From Ettlia oleoabundans (lineage: Eukaryota; Chlorophyta; Chlorophyceae; Chlamydomonadales): DNA of 49,418 nucleotides. A program made the translations under genes and the position numbers. Shown here piece after piece: positions 11,353-22,754 of this stretch. The notes under the pieces are model-generated. The model was not told where the DNA came from, did not search any database, and saw nothing but the letters and a program-made list of their open reading frames with translations. Numbering within the stretch: position 1 is the first letter of the stretch; the number at the start of each line of letters is the position of its first letter. Location: assembly GCA_019693395.1 (NCBI GenBank), contig JAAMXP010003702.1, positions 1 to 49,418 of the forward strand, given 5' to 3'.

Positions 11353-14300
11353 ATGGCATGCATCTCTTTTCCTGCAATCTTAGTGGTCGCTGCTCTGCTG
11401 GGCAGCGTCCGCGGGAGCCTACTGCCGCCCCAGGCCTGCTCTCCCTGTGCTCCTCAAACAGGTAGGCTCGCCCAGCACAATGGTGAGTCCAAGGTTGCAG
11501 CGGCAGTAGCCCAGTGTCCTGGCCTTCATACCCCGGTTGGGGCTCGCTCAGTCTATCAGAGAATTTGTTGAGTCGCCATAGACGGCTGTTGTCCAATGAA
11601 ACTCCGTGTTTCTGCAGACACTGGCCCCGCAATTTCCTCCCCAGGGCGCAGTATCCGCCCGCCCCTGCACACTAGGCGGGCACGGCAGCTCGTGCAGGAA
11701 GCCAATGCCGGAGGGCAGCGCAATGAAGTGGACCAGGCAGCCTTTGCGGCCCTGCAGCAGCAGGATAGCTCCCCCAATCAGCTGGGAATCCTGATAGGGG
11801 GCCAGGCGCAGCTCCAAGCCTTCCCTGAAGTCAACAGTGAGCCCCGCTAAGAAATGCTCTGGTTGTGCTGCACGATGTGAGGCGCGGCAGCTGTAGCATG
11901 GGGCACAGTTTGGAAAACCAGGGCTTGGGCAGCTTGATACTTTTCAATGATGAAGAGGCTCGATATTCCGCCATGACTCCGAGGAAATTGCCAATCTGCG
12001 GTGCTGATGTTGCAGGCAGCGTTATAATCGCTCCAACTGGCATCCTGCCAGGTCCCAAGCTAGTGGAAGGACATGCCAATCTCCAGTCCACCTTGGGTAG
12101 CTGTGCGCATTCCTGCAAGGACACACCCAAGTGCACGGGTAGGAGTTGCGCGCTGCCATGATTAGCGAAGTTGTCGTCCAATCTTATTGGCTCCTTCTCT
12201 TGAGGGTCTTTCAGCGCTTATCCTGGACGCTTCAGGCTTTCTGTTTTTGAGAGGGCCTCTTCTTACCTGGGCTGGTTGGTCTCCCGTGAAGCTTGGTCAG
12301 GTCTTGTGTAGAACCGTACCAATATAGATCCTTTGGTACCTACCTCCTATAATGTAGTTGGTATGTTGCTGCAGTGTTCAACTGGTGTCCTGCCAACCGC
12401 GCCACGCACTGCGAAGTGGATGTGACTGGCAGCGAACCAATTCCACCAGGCAGTTGCGAGCTGCGCAACCAGGGCACTGTTGCTGATGGCAACAGCATCA
12501 TCCTGCTAGCTGAGGGTGAACAAGTGACCACTGTCGGAGGTGAGTGGCTGGCAGCCGCCGTTTTTGGTCAAGTCGCCTAGCTGAAACGTGCGTGTAAGTG
12601 GCAGAAGAGGTGGAATGATGGCGCCATGCCGCAAGCCTGTTCACGTAACAGTCTGCTTTGCAGGCTCCCCAATGGTCATTCCGCCTGTCTCCCTGCCTGG
12701 CTACACCGCGCTACCTGGCATGGTCCTGTTGGGCCAATATCGACTGCTTGATTGCGCCAATAGCATCCGCAACGACTCGTGCCGCTTGCTGGGGAACTTG
12801 CAGGCGCGAGGCTCAGCCTCTGGGAATTAGGCAGCTGGTAAACCAATGCTTGCCTTCTGGGTTGCAGGTTTGAGTATACTGGTTTGACAAACTTGCAGAT
12901 GCCTGGCTTCGTAGAACGTGTCGGTTGATTTGATGAAGAGACCAGGTGCACAATGCCCACTAGCATCTCTTACGCTACGCTGCAGGAGCTGGCTGCAGCA
13001 TGTGAAGCACATCCCAGCTGTCAGGGTATCGAGTATTCTCCTCTAGGGCGTGACGGTCTGAATGATAGCTTGGGTACACTCAAGGGCACACCCGGCAACC
13101 TCAGTGCACCACTGGATCTTCGTCGTGCCACCTGGAACCCCAGGGCAGTGCTGCTAGTAAGGGAGAGCGTCCTTCTCATTCACTCAACACCACAAACTGA
13201 CGAGGGCTTGCTGTTAAATGGGCAGCAGACCAGTGATGGCAGCAGCGACCAACTTCCTGCCGGGGCGATTGCAGGCATAGCCGCGGGAGGGGCAGCGCTA
13301 CTGGCTGCAACAGCGACAGCGGCAGTTCTGTTATGGCGCCGCAACAGGCGAAGACGCGGCATGACAGAGCCAACCAAGCCCAACTCATTGCCACCTATAA
13401 CCAAACAACGACAGCCAACCAGTGGAATCTTGCCATTTGCCGCTGAGCCCGCCTTTGGCCCCGCAGCCGTTGCAAAATTGTCAGATAGCCACCTTTTAAT
13501 CAACCCGCAAGCGGGCAGCATGAATAGCCTAAGCTTGCAGGGAGGCAGCACGCAGGGGTCTTCACAAGCTGGCAGCAACATTAGCACTAGCAGCACCGGC
13601 AAATCATCTCAACAGACAGGGGTTGGAAGGGTGCTGCCACCCTCCCTGGCATGGGCTGAGGAGCTCCTCTCGACAAGCGCCCCACACTGGTAAACCACGA
13701 GACTGCTTGTTTCTTTATGGTTTCAAGAATAGCACTCCACCTTGACAGTTTGCATGATATGAAAGCTACTGTGTCCTCTCGAAAAATCCCGCCGGATCTA
13801 GCGATGCTTTTCACTTGTCGTCACAATTCTGCAATCAACAGCCCTTCATGATACCTGTTAGGAACGTAGTTTGGATCCACAACCCTTTTGACATCAAGCC
13901 CTATGCTGCAGGGAAGAGACTATAGTGCTGGAGTCTGAGGTGGGATTCCTGCTGGGGCCAGACAAACGTCCTATCACCCTGGGTGAGCATTCAGGTTACT
14001 GCAGGGGCATTTTTGTGCTGCACATAACAGAAAGCTGTGGGCTACTTGCTAGCTACTAGAGAAGGCCTCAAAATGCGGAAGAAGGAGCACCAAACTTGGC
14101 CATTCCACTTGCAGGTGTGGGTGCATGCGGGGCTGTATACAAGGTTTTGCTGGGGGGCCACACCTACTGCGCCGCCAAAGTTGTGGAATGGGCGGGGCGC
14201 CATCACAACCAGCTGGAATTCATTCAGGTGAGGTGTCAGAAGCGATCTGCTGCGTCAGCTGGGCCGCTCCACCCTACCCCAGGGCAGCCACGTTGCTCCT

Positions 14301-16381
14301 CGATTTGTTTGCCGCTGCTGTGGAGCAGGCACGTCCGGCATGTTGCATCTCCCCACAACATTCCATCCACGCGAGCCTCTGCCTGCCTCTATAGGCAGTT
14401 GCCTGCTAACCGACTGCTTCACTATGTGCCCGCATGCTGGCATGCCCACCCCATCTCCCTAAGCGCAGGAGGCCACCATGCTGCGGCGCCTGCGTCACCC
14501 CAACATTGTGCAGTTTATGGGCGTCTGCATCACAGGCAAGCGCCGCCTATGTTGTTACAAGCGGCAACCAACAGCCTGCTTTTCTATCCCGTTTTCCCTC
14601 GGCTTCCATTGCAAACACCTTGCCAGGAACGGGGGCAAGCACATGGTGGTTTCGATTCCTGAGTAGGCTCCCAGTTGCTGCTCAGCACTACAATACATTT
14701 TGGTGGCATTTGTAGAGCGCCGAGGCATGCTGTTGATGGAATACTGCCCGAATCTAGACCTGGACCATTCTATGAACGTACACAACAGGGCAACAGGCGT
14801 CAGGCTGTTTGACTGGTGCGCTTGAGCCAGGCGGTTAGGCTGCAAGACAATCTTGTGCCGGCTGGTGGCGCTTCGTCGGACAATTGGTATGCAACATGCT
14901 ATCTACGAAGGAGCTCTGTTAGTGCCTTTGCTTATGCCCCAACACTGGAAGTAGCACATTCGCTGCTTACCTGGGTGCCTGACCTGCGGGACATGCAGGT
15001 ACAACCGGGGGCGCAAGGTGGCACAGGACGTTGCCAGCGGCCTCGCCTTCCTCCACTACCACCGTGTAGTTCACATGGACCTGAAGCCGCACAATGTGCT
15101 GCTGTCTGGGTAATTTGGCTTCTGGGGCTATCGGGATAGACAGTCATGCCGGCGGCAAGCCCGATTACTTGCATCCCAAGGGAAGCGCAGGAGGAAGGCA
15201 ATGAGATGTAGAACTGCAGGCAGCTGTTTGCCAGTTCCTCACATGCTTGGCCTGTTGACTGCCCTGCACCTTATGCAGAGATGGGTCAGCCAAGATTGGG
15301 GACGTGGGTTTCTCACGGTGGGTGGTGTGCAAGCTGGTTTGGAAGAGTTTGAGTGTTCTCCAGTGTAGGTAGAGCATGTTCTTCTGCATCACTCATTTAG
15401 CAGTCGCATATGTGCTGCAATTAATCATTGGTTACCACCCTGACTGCTTTTCCTGGTGATGCAGGTTGATGAGCCGTACGCACCTGTCTGTAGATGGGCG
15501 ATTTGGTACATTCGAGTGGTGTGCCCCAGAGGTCGGTGCATTCTTGCCTGCAAGCTGCATGTCAGCTGCTTTCAAACTGGTGTGGTAAGCCCTTACTTGC
15601 ACAGCGTTTCATGCAGGAAAGCTGAGTGCCATTGTGCAGGTGCTGCTAGGGCGGGGTGCCACTGAAAAGAGCGACATTTACAGCTTTGGCGTGCTGCTGT
15701 GGGGGATCTGCTCGGGTAAGAGTGTGCATAATGCTGCCTGGAGCAGAACCTGTGACAAGCCAACAGCAACAGTGCAGCATGTGCTGAAGTGGGGGTGACT
15801 GCAGGAATAGCCTCAGAATGGCTTGTTCTAGGGGAGTGGCCTGCAAGTGCCATGCTGATGTTGTGCCACTGGTAATCTTCCCCACTGCTGCCCTGGTCTG
15901 CCTTGCAGGCAAACGCCCACGGCGCGGCCAGCTGACTCCCCTGCAGGTGCCTGAGCAGTGTCCTCCTGATGTGGCAGAGCTACAGCTGGCTTGCATGGCT
16001 GAGAATCCTGCCCAGCGGCCCACAGCTTCAGAGGTGCTGGATTTCCTCACCAAGCTGTGCCCAAGCCGCCGCCCGTCTGCACCCCTGCCACCACTCAGTC
16101 CAGAGGAACCACAGCAGGACAACCTGATGCCGCCATCACAGTCTCCGCCGCTGGCCCGCAGCAATCCGACCCTGCCTCCATCCATGTTGCAGCAGCAGCC
16201 AACGCCATCGCCTCCCCACGTCACACAAGATGCGCGGCTTGGTGCTGACAGCCCAGGGGTGCAAACGCAGAGCATTGCAAAAACCTCTGCACAGCCGTCT
16301 ACCAGTATTGTAGGCCGGCAGACTTCGACCGGGAGTCTGCCTTTGCCGTTTGCCATAGCAGCCAGCTCTGTTGCGCACTGA
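11353..16381 (+). CDS. Receptor-like TKL-type protein kinase B (paralogue 2 of 3)
   Basis: Same architecture as A and C, on the opposite strand. Exon 1 (11353-11461) encodes a signal peptide (FPAILVVAALLGSVRG). Further exons are about 11618-11834, 12003-12135, 12373-12539, 12661-12808, 12986-13689, 13912-13981, 14116-14227, 14469-14534, 14717-14815, 15000-15110, 15280-15319, 15466-15530, 15640-15714 and 15909-16381. The ectodomain has SCKDTPKC, FNWCPANRATHC and ELAAACEAHPSCQG. The membrane helix lies in GAIAGIAAGGAALLAATATA. Kinase motifs are GVGACGAVYK, CAAKVV, EATMLRRLRHPNIV, VVHMDLKPHNVLL, GDVGFSR and GTFEWCAPE. The apparent TAA after SAPHW at 13690 is inside an intron: the donor TG/GTAAAC joins the exon at 13912. 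The C-tail ends near GSLPLPFAIA. The long intron stretches differ from A and C, but several exons are almost identical to C. Confidence 0.85.
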
Positions 16382-17085
16382 GGGGCGGAGCTGCACCTGC
16401 AACTGCAGTCGAGGGCACCAACCCTGCTTCCCCACAGAGCAGTACGTGAAGTAAGCCCTGCTTTTGTGTCCAGCCGCTACTGATCCTTCCAGTTGCATGC
16501 TTGTGTACTCCAGGACTCTTTGTCATGCAGGACCCCTCTTTCACATACAGCAAGTTAACAGGTGTTCTTCACTTGAGAACCAGGACCCCTGTGTACTTAA
16601 GTATCAGAACAACAATGCTTAGCGCCTTGCTTACCCCTGCTCTCAAGTTTTGATTTGGCCGTGTTGAGTGTTCGGTGCATTGACCTATGTTTTCTAGGCA
16701 CCACAGCAGCTGCCAAAGTTGCATCATGTTTAAAACATCACAGCTAGCAGGCCTACTTGCTTAATACAAAGTATGGGAGGGAGAATGGTGCCAGTGGGAG
16801 CATGAATCAAACATGTGCGCTATGCATCCATTAAAAGTTGGAAAAGGGCTAGAGCATTGTTCACAATTGGAGTTCATTCACTCCCTCGGAAGAAATCGCA
16901 TTAAGGGAAATTTTGAAGTGACTGCTGGTAACAGAAAGGATCACTTGCTGCCTGGTGAGCAGGCAGCGCTTGGTTTGTTGGGGGTTCATTGAAGGAGCAC
17001 TTGGCTGAAGGCGGGAATCTTGATCTCCTGGTCCAGCTGAGCAGGGTCGTTGCTGCTGCGGTCGCAACAACAACAGAGTGGCGCT
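16382..17085. other. Convergent 3' intergenic region of kinases B and C
   Basis: 704 bp between the stop codons of B (plus) and C (minus). It should contain both 3' UTRs. It is AT-richer than the coding exons. I saw no credible ORF, no clear TGTAA/TTACA signal and no repeat. Confidence 0.6.
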
Positions 17086-20000
17086 TCAAGTGGCAAACAT
17101 AGGCTGCTTCTTGGTCAGCCCATTAGAAGACTCTTCTGATTGATGGGAAGGCTGCTCAGATGCCGATGATGCGGTATCCACCTCCGGCTGCGCATCTGGC
17201 ATCCTCGTCAACACTCGTGGCGGGGTGGCTGGCGACAGCGACGCGCCCTGCTTCACAGCTGGCGCAGACTGTGGAGGTGGCTGCAGGTTCCCCTGCTGTG
17301 GTTCCTCCTGTACTGTTGGCAGGAGCCCAAGACGCATGCTGCCAGGCAGACTGGTGATCAGATCCAGCACTTCTGCAGCTGTGGGCCGCTCAGCAGGATC
17401 CTCAGAAAGGCACGACAGCAGCAGTTGTGCCACCTCAGCCTGGCACTGCTCCGGCACAAGCACCGGCGTCAACCGGCCTCGTCGCGGGTGCTTGCCTGCA
17501 TGTCAAGCCGGGGTAGCCGTAAGGAAGCGACCCAATCACACCACATGAGCACGACATTTGTATATCACTCCCACCACACGACAATGCAATATGCTAAATC
17601 AAAATCAACGTTGACCCAACCGTGCACATCCCATGATGCTGCCGGCTTCTTCACATTGCAATCAAAACACTCAACACCACCTGAGCACAGCTCCCAAAGC
17701 AGCACCCCAAAGCTGTAAATGTCGCTCTTTTCAGTGGCGCCCCGCCCCAGGAGCACCTGCACATGCGGCGCGGGGAGCAACTGATTACAGGGATGGTCCC
17801 AGCTATCCAATGCAGGCAAGGGATCAAAGCAGGGATCAAACTAAAGAGCCCTTGCCCTGTGGCGGAGGCGCAGCTTGCAGTCAGCCATGTTGGAGGGCAA
17901 TCACCTCTGGGGCACACCAATCAAATGTACCAAAACGATCATCCACCGACAGGTGCGTGCGGCTCATCAGCCTGCATTGCAAGGAAAACCGGCACCCGTC
18001 ACTAGCATCCCTTGATCCATGGGTTTGGACGGTTCGTGAAGCTGGATCCTGTGCCCCAACCACTGCTTTCCAATCAAACGAGCTCCATTCGGCTCACAGT
18101 CCATCGCCTTGCAGCCCACCCACCGTGAGAAGCCCACGTCTCCAATCTTGGCGGAGCCATCGCTGCAATTGGTGCAGGGCAATCAACAGGTAATCAACAA
18201 GCAAGGGCAGGACAGTGCACCTGCCTCCCGTTTGGCATTGCTTGCATACGTGGGTCCTAGGGTTTTGAAGGTGTCACGCAGCCAGCCTGTCCCAATACCA
18301 CGATGGCTTGCTTACCTGGAGAGCAGCACATTGTGTGGCTTCAGGTCCATGTGAACTACACGGTGGTAGTGGAGGAAGGCGAGGCCGCTGGCAACATCCT
18401 GTGCCACCTTGCGCCCGCGGTTGTACCTGCATGGCCCGCAGGTCAGGGCGCCTAGGTGAGTTGCAGGGTTACGCGCAGCCATGTCAGCAGGAGGGGCAAT
18501 TCCTCAATCAATCAGGTGCCGATGCAACGATGCAGCGGGTGACATGGGGCATCTGGAATCCAGGCAGAGGCAAGCATGCACAGCGCAGCACTGCCAGGCG
18601 AGCAGGTGGGGAACGGCCAATGGCAATGCCCTGTCCTTGCTGGCGAAGATCAGCCCAGCTGGCCCCCACCAGTGAAACAGCTTGCCGCCGGTTGCCGTGC
18701 TCCGAATGCTCATGCAGTGGTCAAGGTCCCGATTAGGGCAGTACTCCATCAGCAGGATGCCGCGGCGCTCTGCGGCAGCCAGCAACACAACATATGCAGG
18801 CACAGGCACCGCAAATTGAGCAGGCAGCTGGCTGAGGGGTGGCAGCTGCAGCTGGAATAAATAGCTGTAGTGCTCCATACGCGCTGGCTAGCATGGGCCG
18901 AGCTAAACTGCAGGCTGGGTGTCGGCTACGCAAAAAGGAACAGAGGTAAATGCGTCGCAGGACGCTCCATACCTGTGATGCAGACGCCCATGAACTGCAC
19001 AATATTGGGGTGGCGCAGGCGCCTCAGCATGGTGGCCTCCTGCGAAACAGCCAAGGTAAGCAAGCGGCAGTGACGGAGTGTGGCAATAGCATAAGGCGGC
19101 AAAATTGTTGGCAAGGCACTGACGCAGGCTGGCCTAAGACATGCGGCATGCCTGTTAGTGTTTGCTTACTGAGCTACGTACGGGCATCACTACTAGCTCC
19201 CCAACTTTGGTTTCCTGCCCACCTGAATGAATTCCAACTTGTGCTGTTGCCGCCCCGCCCACTCCACCACCTTGGCAGCACAGTAGGTGTGGCCACCTAG
19301 GAGAACCTTGTATACAGTACCGCACGCCCCCGCGCCTGCATGCTTGCATGGAGCAATGGATAACCAAGCTCAATCTCCCTGGAACTCTGAAGAAATCGCC
19401 AAATAATGCAAGCAGCGAGCTGGTGCCAGGGCAGGCTAGCTGAAACTCGGCAGCTCCACACCAACAACGGCTGGCAAGCGCGCACCGATTCGCTCTGGTG
19501 CTTTCTAAGCTTACCAAGGCTGATGAGTCGCTTGTCTGGTCCCAGCAGAAATCTTATCTCAGACTCTGGCACTATTGTTTCCTCCCTGCACCAGGGAGCT
19601 AGCAATAATCCAGCACTTGTGCACACATGGTAGGTCCCCGCCCAATTGATTGATGCCGCTCACCACTGAGGGGCGCTCTTTGACAGCAGCTCTGCAGCCC
19701 AAGCCAGTGACGGCACCAGCTGGGCACCGGTGGCGGTTTTCCACGACTCTTCGTCCGCGCTACTGTCGCTGGACGTGCCACCTGCCCGTGGGGAACCGTT
19801 GCTGCCTGCAACCGCCTCGCCGCTGCAGGCAGATGTTGTTGCTGCAAAGGGGGAGTCTGGCGGCTGGTCGGCGGTTGGCGACTGTGGGTGGCTCAGCAAT
19901 GTGGTGACCCATCTAGGGCTGCTGATGATGCCAGCTAGTGGGCTTTCAAGGGCCGTCGTGGCGGTTGCCACCTCAGGCACCCTGTCTGTACCCCCGCTGC

Positions 20001-22178
20001 CTGCCGGCTTGCCACCAGAGATGGGCAGCAGCGGCGGCGGCGGCGGCGGCGGTCGATGACCCGAACGCCGGCTCCGCCAGAACAGCAGCAGCAACCCAGC
20101 AAACACAAGAATTGCTGTTGCACTTGCCACTGAAATCCCAGCGATGGCACCAGCCGCCATGTGCCCGCTGCCATCCCGCCCTGCTGGCAACCCCTGCTGC
20201 AGGGTAAGCGCTGCAGCAGCCTCCGCCGTGGATGACATATCATCAGCCATAGCTGATGGATCATGCAGGCTTGGCTGGATAAGAGGGACCCCCTCCCTCA
20301 CCACCAGCAGTGCCCTTGGGTTCCAAGCAGCACGGCGCAGGTCTATTGGGGCGCTAAGGTTGCCGCGGGTGCCCTTTAAAGTACCCAGGCTAGCATTCAC
20401 GCCATCCCGCCCTAATGGTGAGAACTGGATGGCTTGGCAGTCAGGGTGTGTGTTACAGGTTGCCACAAGCTCCTGCAGCATCCAGCAATCCCCACCAGCT
20501 AGGACAACCAGGCAGGCAACCATTTCAGCTAAGCAGAGTGAGTTGGGATCTGTTTGGCAGGCAATTAACATGTGCTGTGGCAAGCAAGCCACGCCGCCTC
20601 ACGCAGCTGCGCTCAGCAACACCGGCATGTCACAGGCAAAGAGCAAAGCGGGCATTTGTCTGTGTGCTGGGAGATCGGCCTAACTTTGCTGCAGCTCTCT
20701 TGCTTGCCTGCAGTGTGCCCAGCAGGCGGCAGTCGTTGCTTCGGATGCTGCCGAGACAGCCGGGCAGCCGATGCTGGCCCAGCATCACTCGACCTGGCAG
20801 AACGGAATAGCCAGGCACAGTGGTGGAGGGAATGGCCATGGACGCGCCTGCGCAGGGGTAACAAAAGGTTATGCAGGCTGAGTGGAAAGCCATCCGGGTA
20901 GCGAAGCCGTCTGTCAGCAGCGCCGCATGGGAGACACAGACCAATGCATGTATCCATCATATGCAGGCATCGCAGGGCACTGCACGGAACAGTGCAGCAC
21001 AGTCCACCACAGCGCAGCGGAGCACAGACCAAACACAGCGCCTGTGGGAGATGGGTTGCAGCGTTGTGCGGTAACAGCAACAATGACAGCAGCAACTCAC
21101 CTCCGACAGTGGTCACTTGTTCCCCGTGAGCTAGCAGGACGATGCTGTTCCCATCTGCAATGGTGCCCTGATGGCGCAGCTCGCAACTGCCAGGCGGCAA
21201 AGGCTCGTTGCCAGTCAAATCTATTTCGCAGTGAGTGGTACGGTTGGCAGGGCACCAGTTGAACACTGTGAGAAAGGGATGCAGAGCATGCAGGCAACAA
21301 AGTGAGTGAAGCGGCCCAGTTTGTGTCATGCAGGTGCAGGCCAGACAACGTCCTGCCTCGCCAGGCAGGCATTGTTGTTGGACAGTCGCAAACAGGCAGC
21401 TAACAAATCGCGGAAGGTAGCCGCCTCTTCTGTCCTCGCATACCATTGCACTTGGGCGTGTCCTTGCACGAATGAGCGCAGCTGCCAAGGGTGGGCTGGT
21501 GGTTGGCGCCTCCTGCCACTAGCATGGGCCCTGGCAAGATGCCCCTGGGGGCCACGATCACGCTGCCTGCAGGATCAGCAAGCCCAAAAGGTATCATGAC
21601 AGGCCTTATGGCCACATGGATCTTGTGAGGTCCATTCTTTGGTGCCAGGACAGCGGGGCCGGCACAGCGACTCAAGTGGGCATGTGGAGGCTTACCGCTG
21701 ACTCCTTGAAATTCTTGGAGCTGTGCTTGGCTGCCCACCAGATTTCCCAGCTGGTTGAGGGAGGTTCCCTGCTGCTGAAGGGCTTCTGTTGCTGCCTGAT
21801 CCACCTCGTTTGGCTGCCCACCGCTGGTTTCCTGCACAAGCCGCCTCCCGGGACGCATGAGAGACAAGATCTCCAGGCTGCCTGTTCCTGCCAGGGCTGC
21901 AGCAGGGTCTGCAAACGAGCAGCGATGCACTTATTCAAGCACCTGTTGCGTGGATCAAGCCTCCAAGGTGTTTTCCACTGCCGGGACAGCTCGGCCATGA
22001 GAAGCTGTCCAGCGGTCCGGCTATGCATCTAATCCACTGCTGCAACCTTGGACTCACCAATCAATGCGGCCCGCGCATATGCCGAGGCATTGCATGGGAC
22101 GAGCACTGCGCACAGGCAGAGGCTGCCCAGGAGATCAGTGACCGCAGAGGCTGCCCTAAGAAGCCTTCGTTCTGTCAT
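17086..22178 (-). CDS. Receptor-like TKL-type protein kinase C (paralogue 3 of 3)
   Basis: Third member of the cluster. The ATG at 22178 opens a secretion signal (LLGSLCLCAVLVPCNASA). Exon 2 holds the NEVDQAATEALQQQ segment seen in all three copies. The ectodomain contains CAHSCKDTPKCNG, FNWCPANRTTHC and ELVATCNTHPDCQA. The membrane segment (GISVASATAILVFAGLLLLF) is followed by SRRSGHR and a run of prolines not present in A or B. Kinase motifs are GACGTVYK, CAAKVV, EATMLRRLRHPNIV, VVHMDLKPHNVLL (about 18315-18375), GDVGFSRW, GTFDWCAPEV and EKSDIYSFGVLLWELC. Final exon about 17086-17490. Its C-tail is Gln/Pro/Ser-rich and lacks the GSLPxPFAIA motif of A and B. Probably a functional receptor kinase; the ligand is unknown and exon edges are approximate. 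Confidence 0.85.
20029..20052. repeat. (CGG)n trinucleotide repeat encoding polyproline in kinase C
   Basis: A run of GGC/CGG triplets on the plus strand reads as consecutive prolines on the minus strand, directly after the basic stop-transfer region of kinase C. It is absent from copies A and B, so it is a copy-specific microsatellite expansion in the juxtamembrane linker. Confidence 0.8.
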
Positions 22179-22754
22179 CTTGCACCTAAACTTTATCGAC
22201 ACATGACAATAAAGGCCGTGATTACTAGCTTTGAACCTTGTGGCAGCTTCAAAGAAGGTGCCAACGTGGTCCAAGTAGCAATGTTTCCATAATCAACAAT
22301 CAATTACGTTAATGAGATTTGAATCATGAGAGCAGTAGGCGCTCCTAGAAGCAAGGGGAAAGGTTGGGGGCCGCCGCTGTCTGCCGAGCGGCACCACACT
22401 CGCCGCAGACATCACGATCACGGCTGTTTGCCAGTGTGCTGCTAGCTGCCCAGCAGTGGTGGCCCTCTGTCTGACTTCCAAGTATCAAGCTTCCCTCCTC
22501 CCTGCAGCGATGACAAGCATGTGACCAGTTTATTCAAGCAGTGGTTCCCAAGGCAGAAGAAAGCATAAGCGAGCACACCAATGAGCGGTACAAGCACAGC
22601 ACAAGTTGGGGAATGGGTTGTTGAGCCCTTCCTTCCTCACTTTGGACAACATACTGCTCCCTTGCAAAAAAATAATGAAGCACAAGAACACCTGCTCAAG
22701 TTCAGCCGCATGGGTGGTGCGTGGCGGTACTGCGTGTCCCTCTTTGCTCCGCTG
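22179..22754. other. Intergenic: promoter side of kinase C and 3' flank of the orphan gene
   Basis: 576 bp between two minus-strand genes. It should contain the kinase C promoter and the 3' UTR of the upstream orphan gene. The stretch around 22280-22330 is AT-rich. No ORF or RNA gene could be supported. If the orphan gene really changes frame (see its entry), its end would lie inside this interval. Confidence 0.5.

Noticed and set aside
13690..13692. Apparent stop codon splitting kinase B into two genes
   Set aside because: TAA lies in the intron donor TG/GTAAAC; copies A and C splice at the same place, and the joined exon restores Trp and the ETIV motif.
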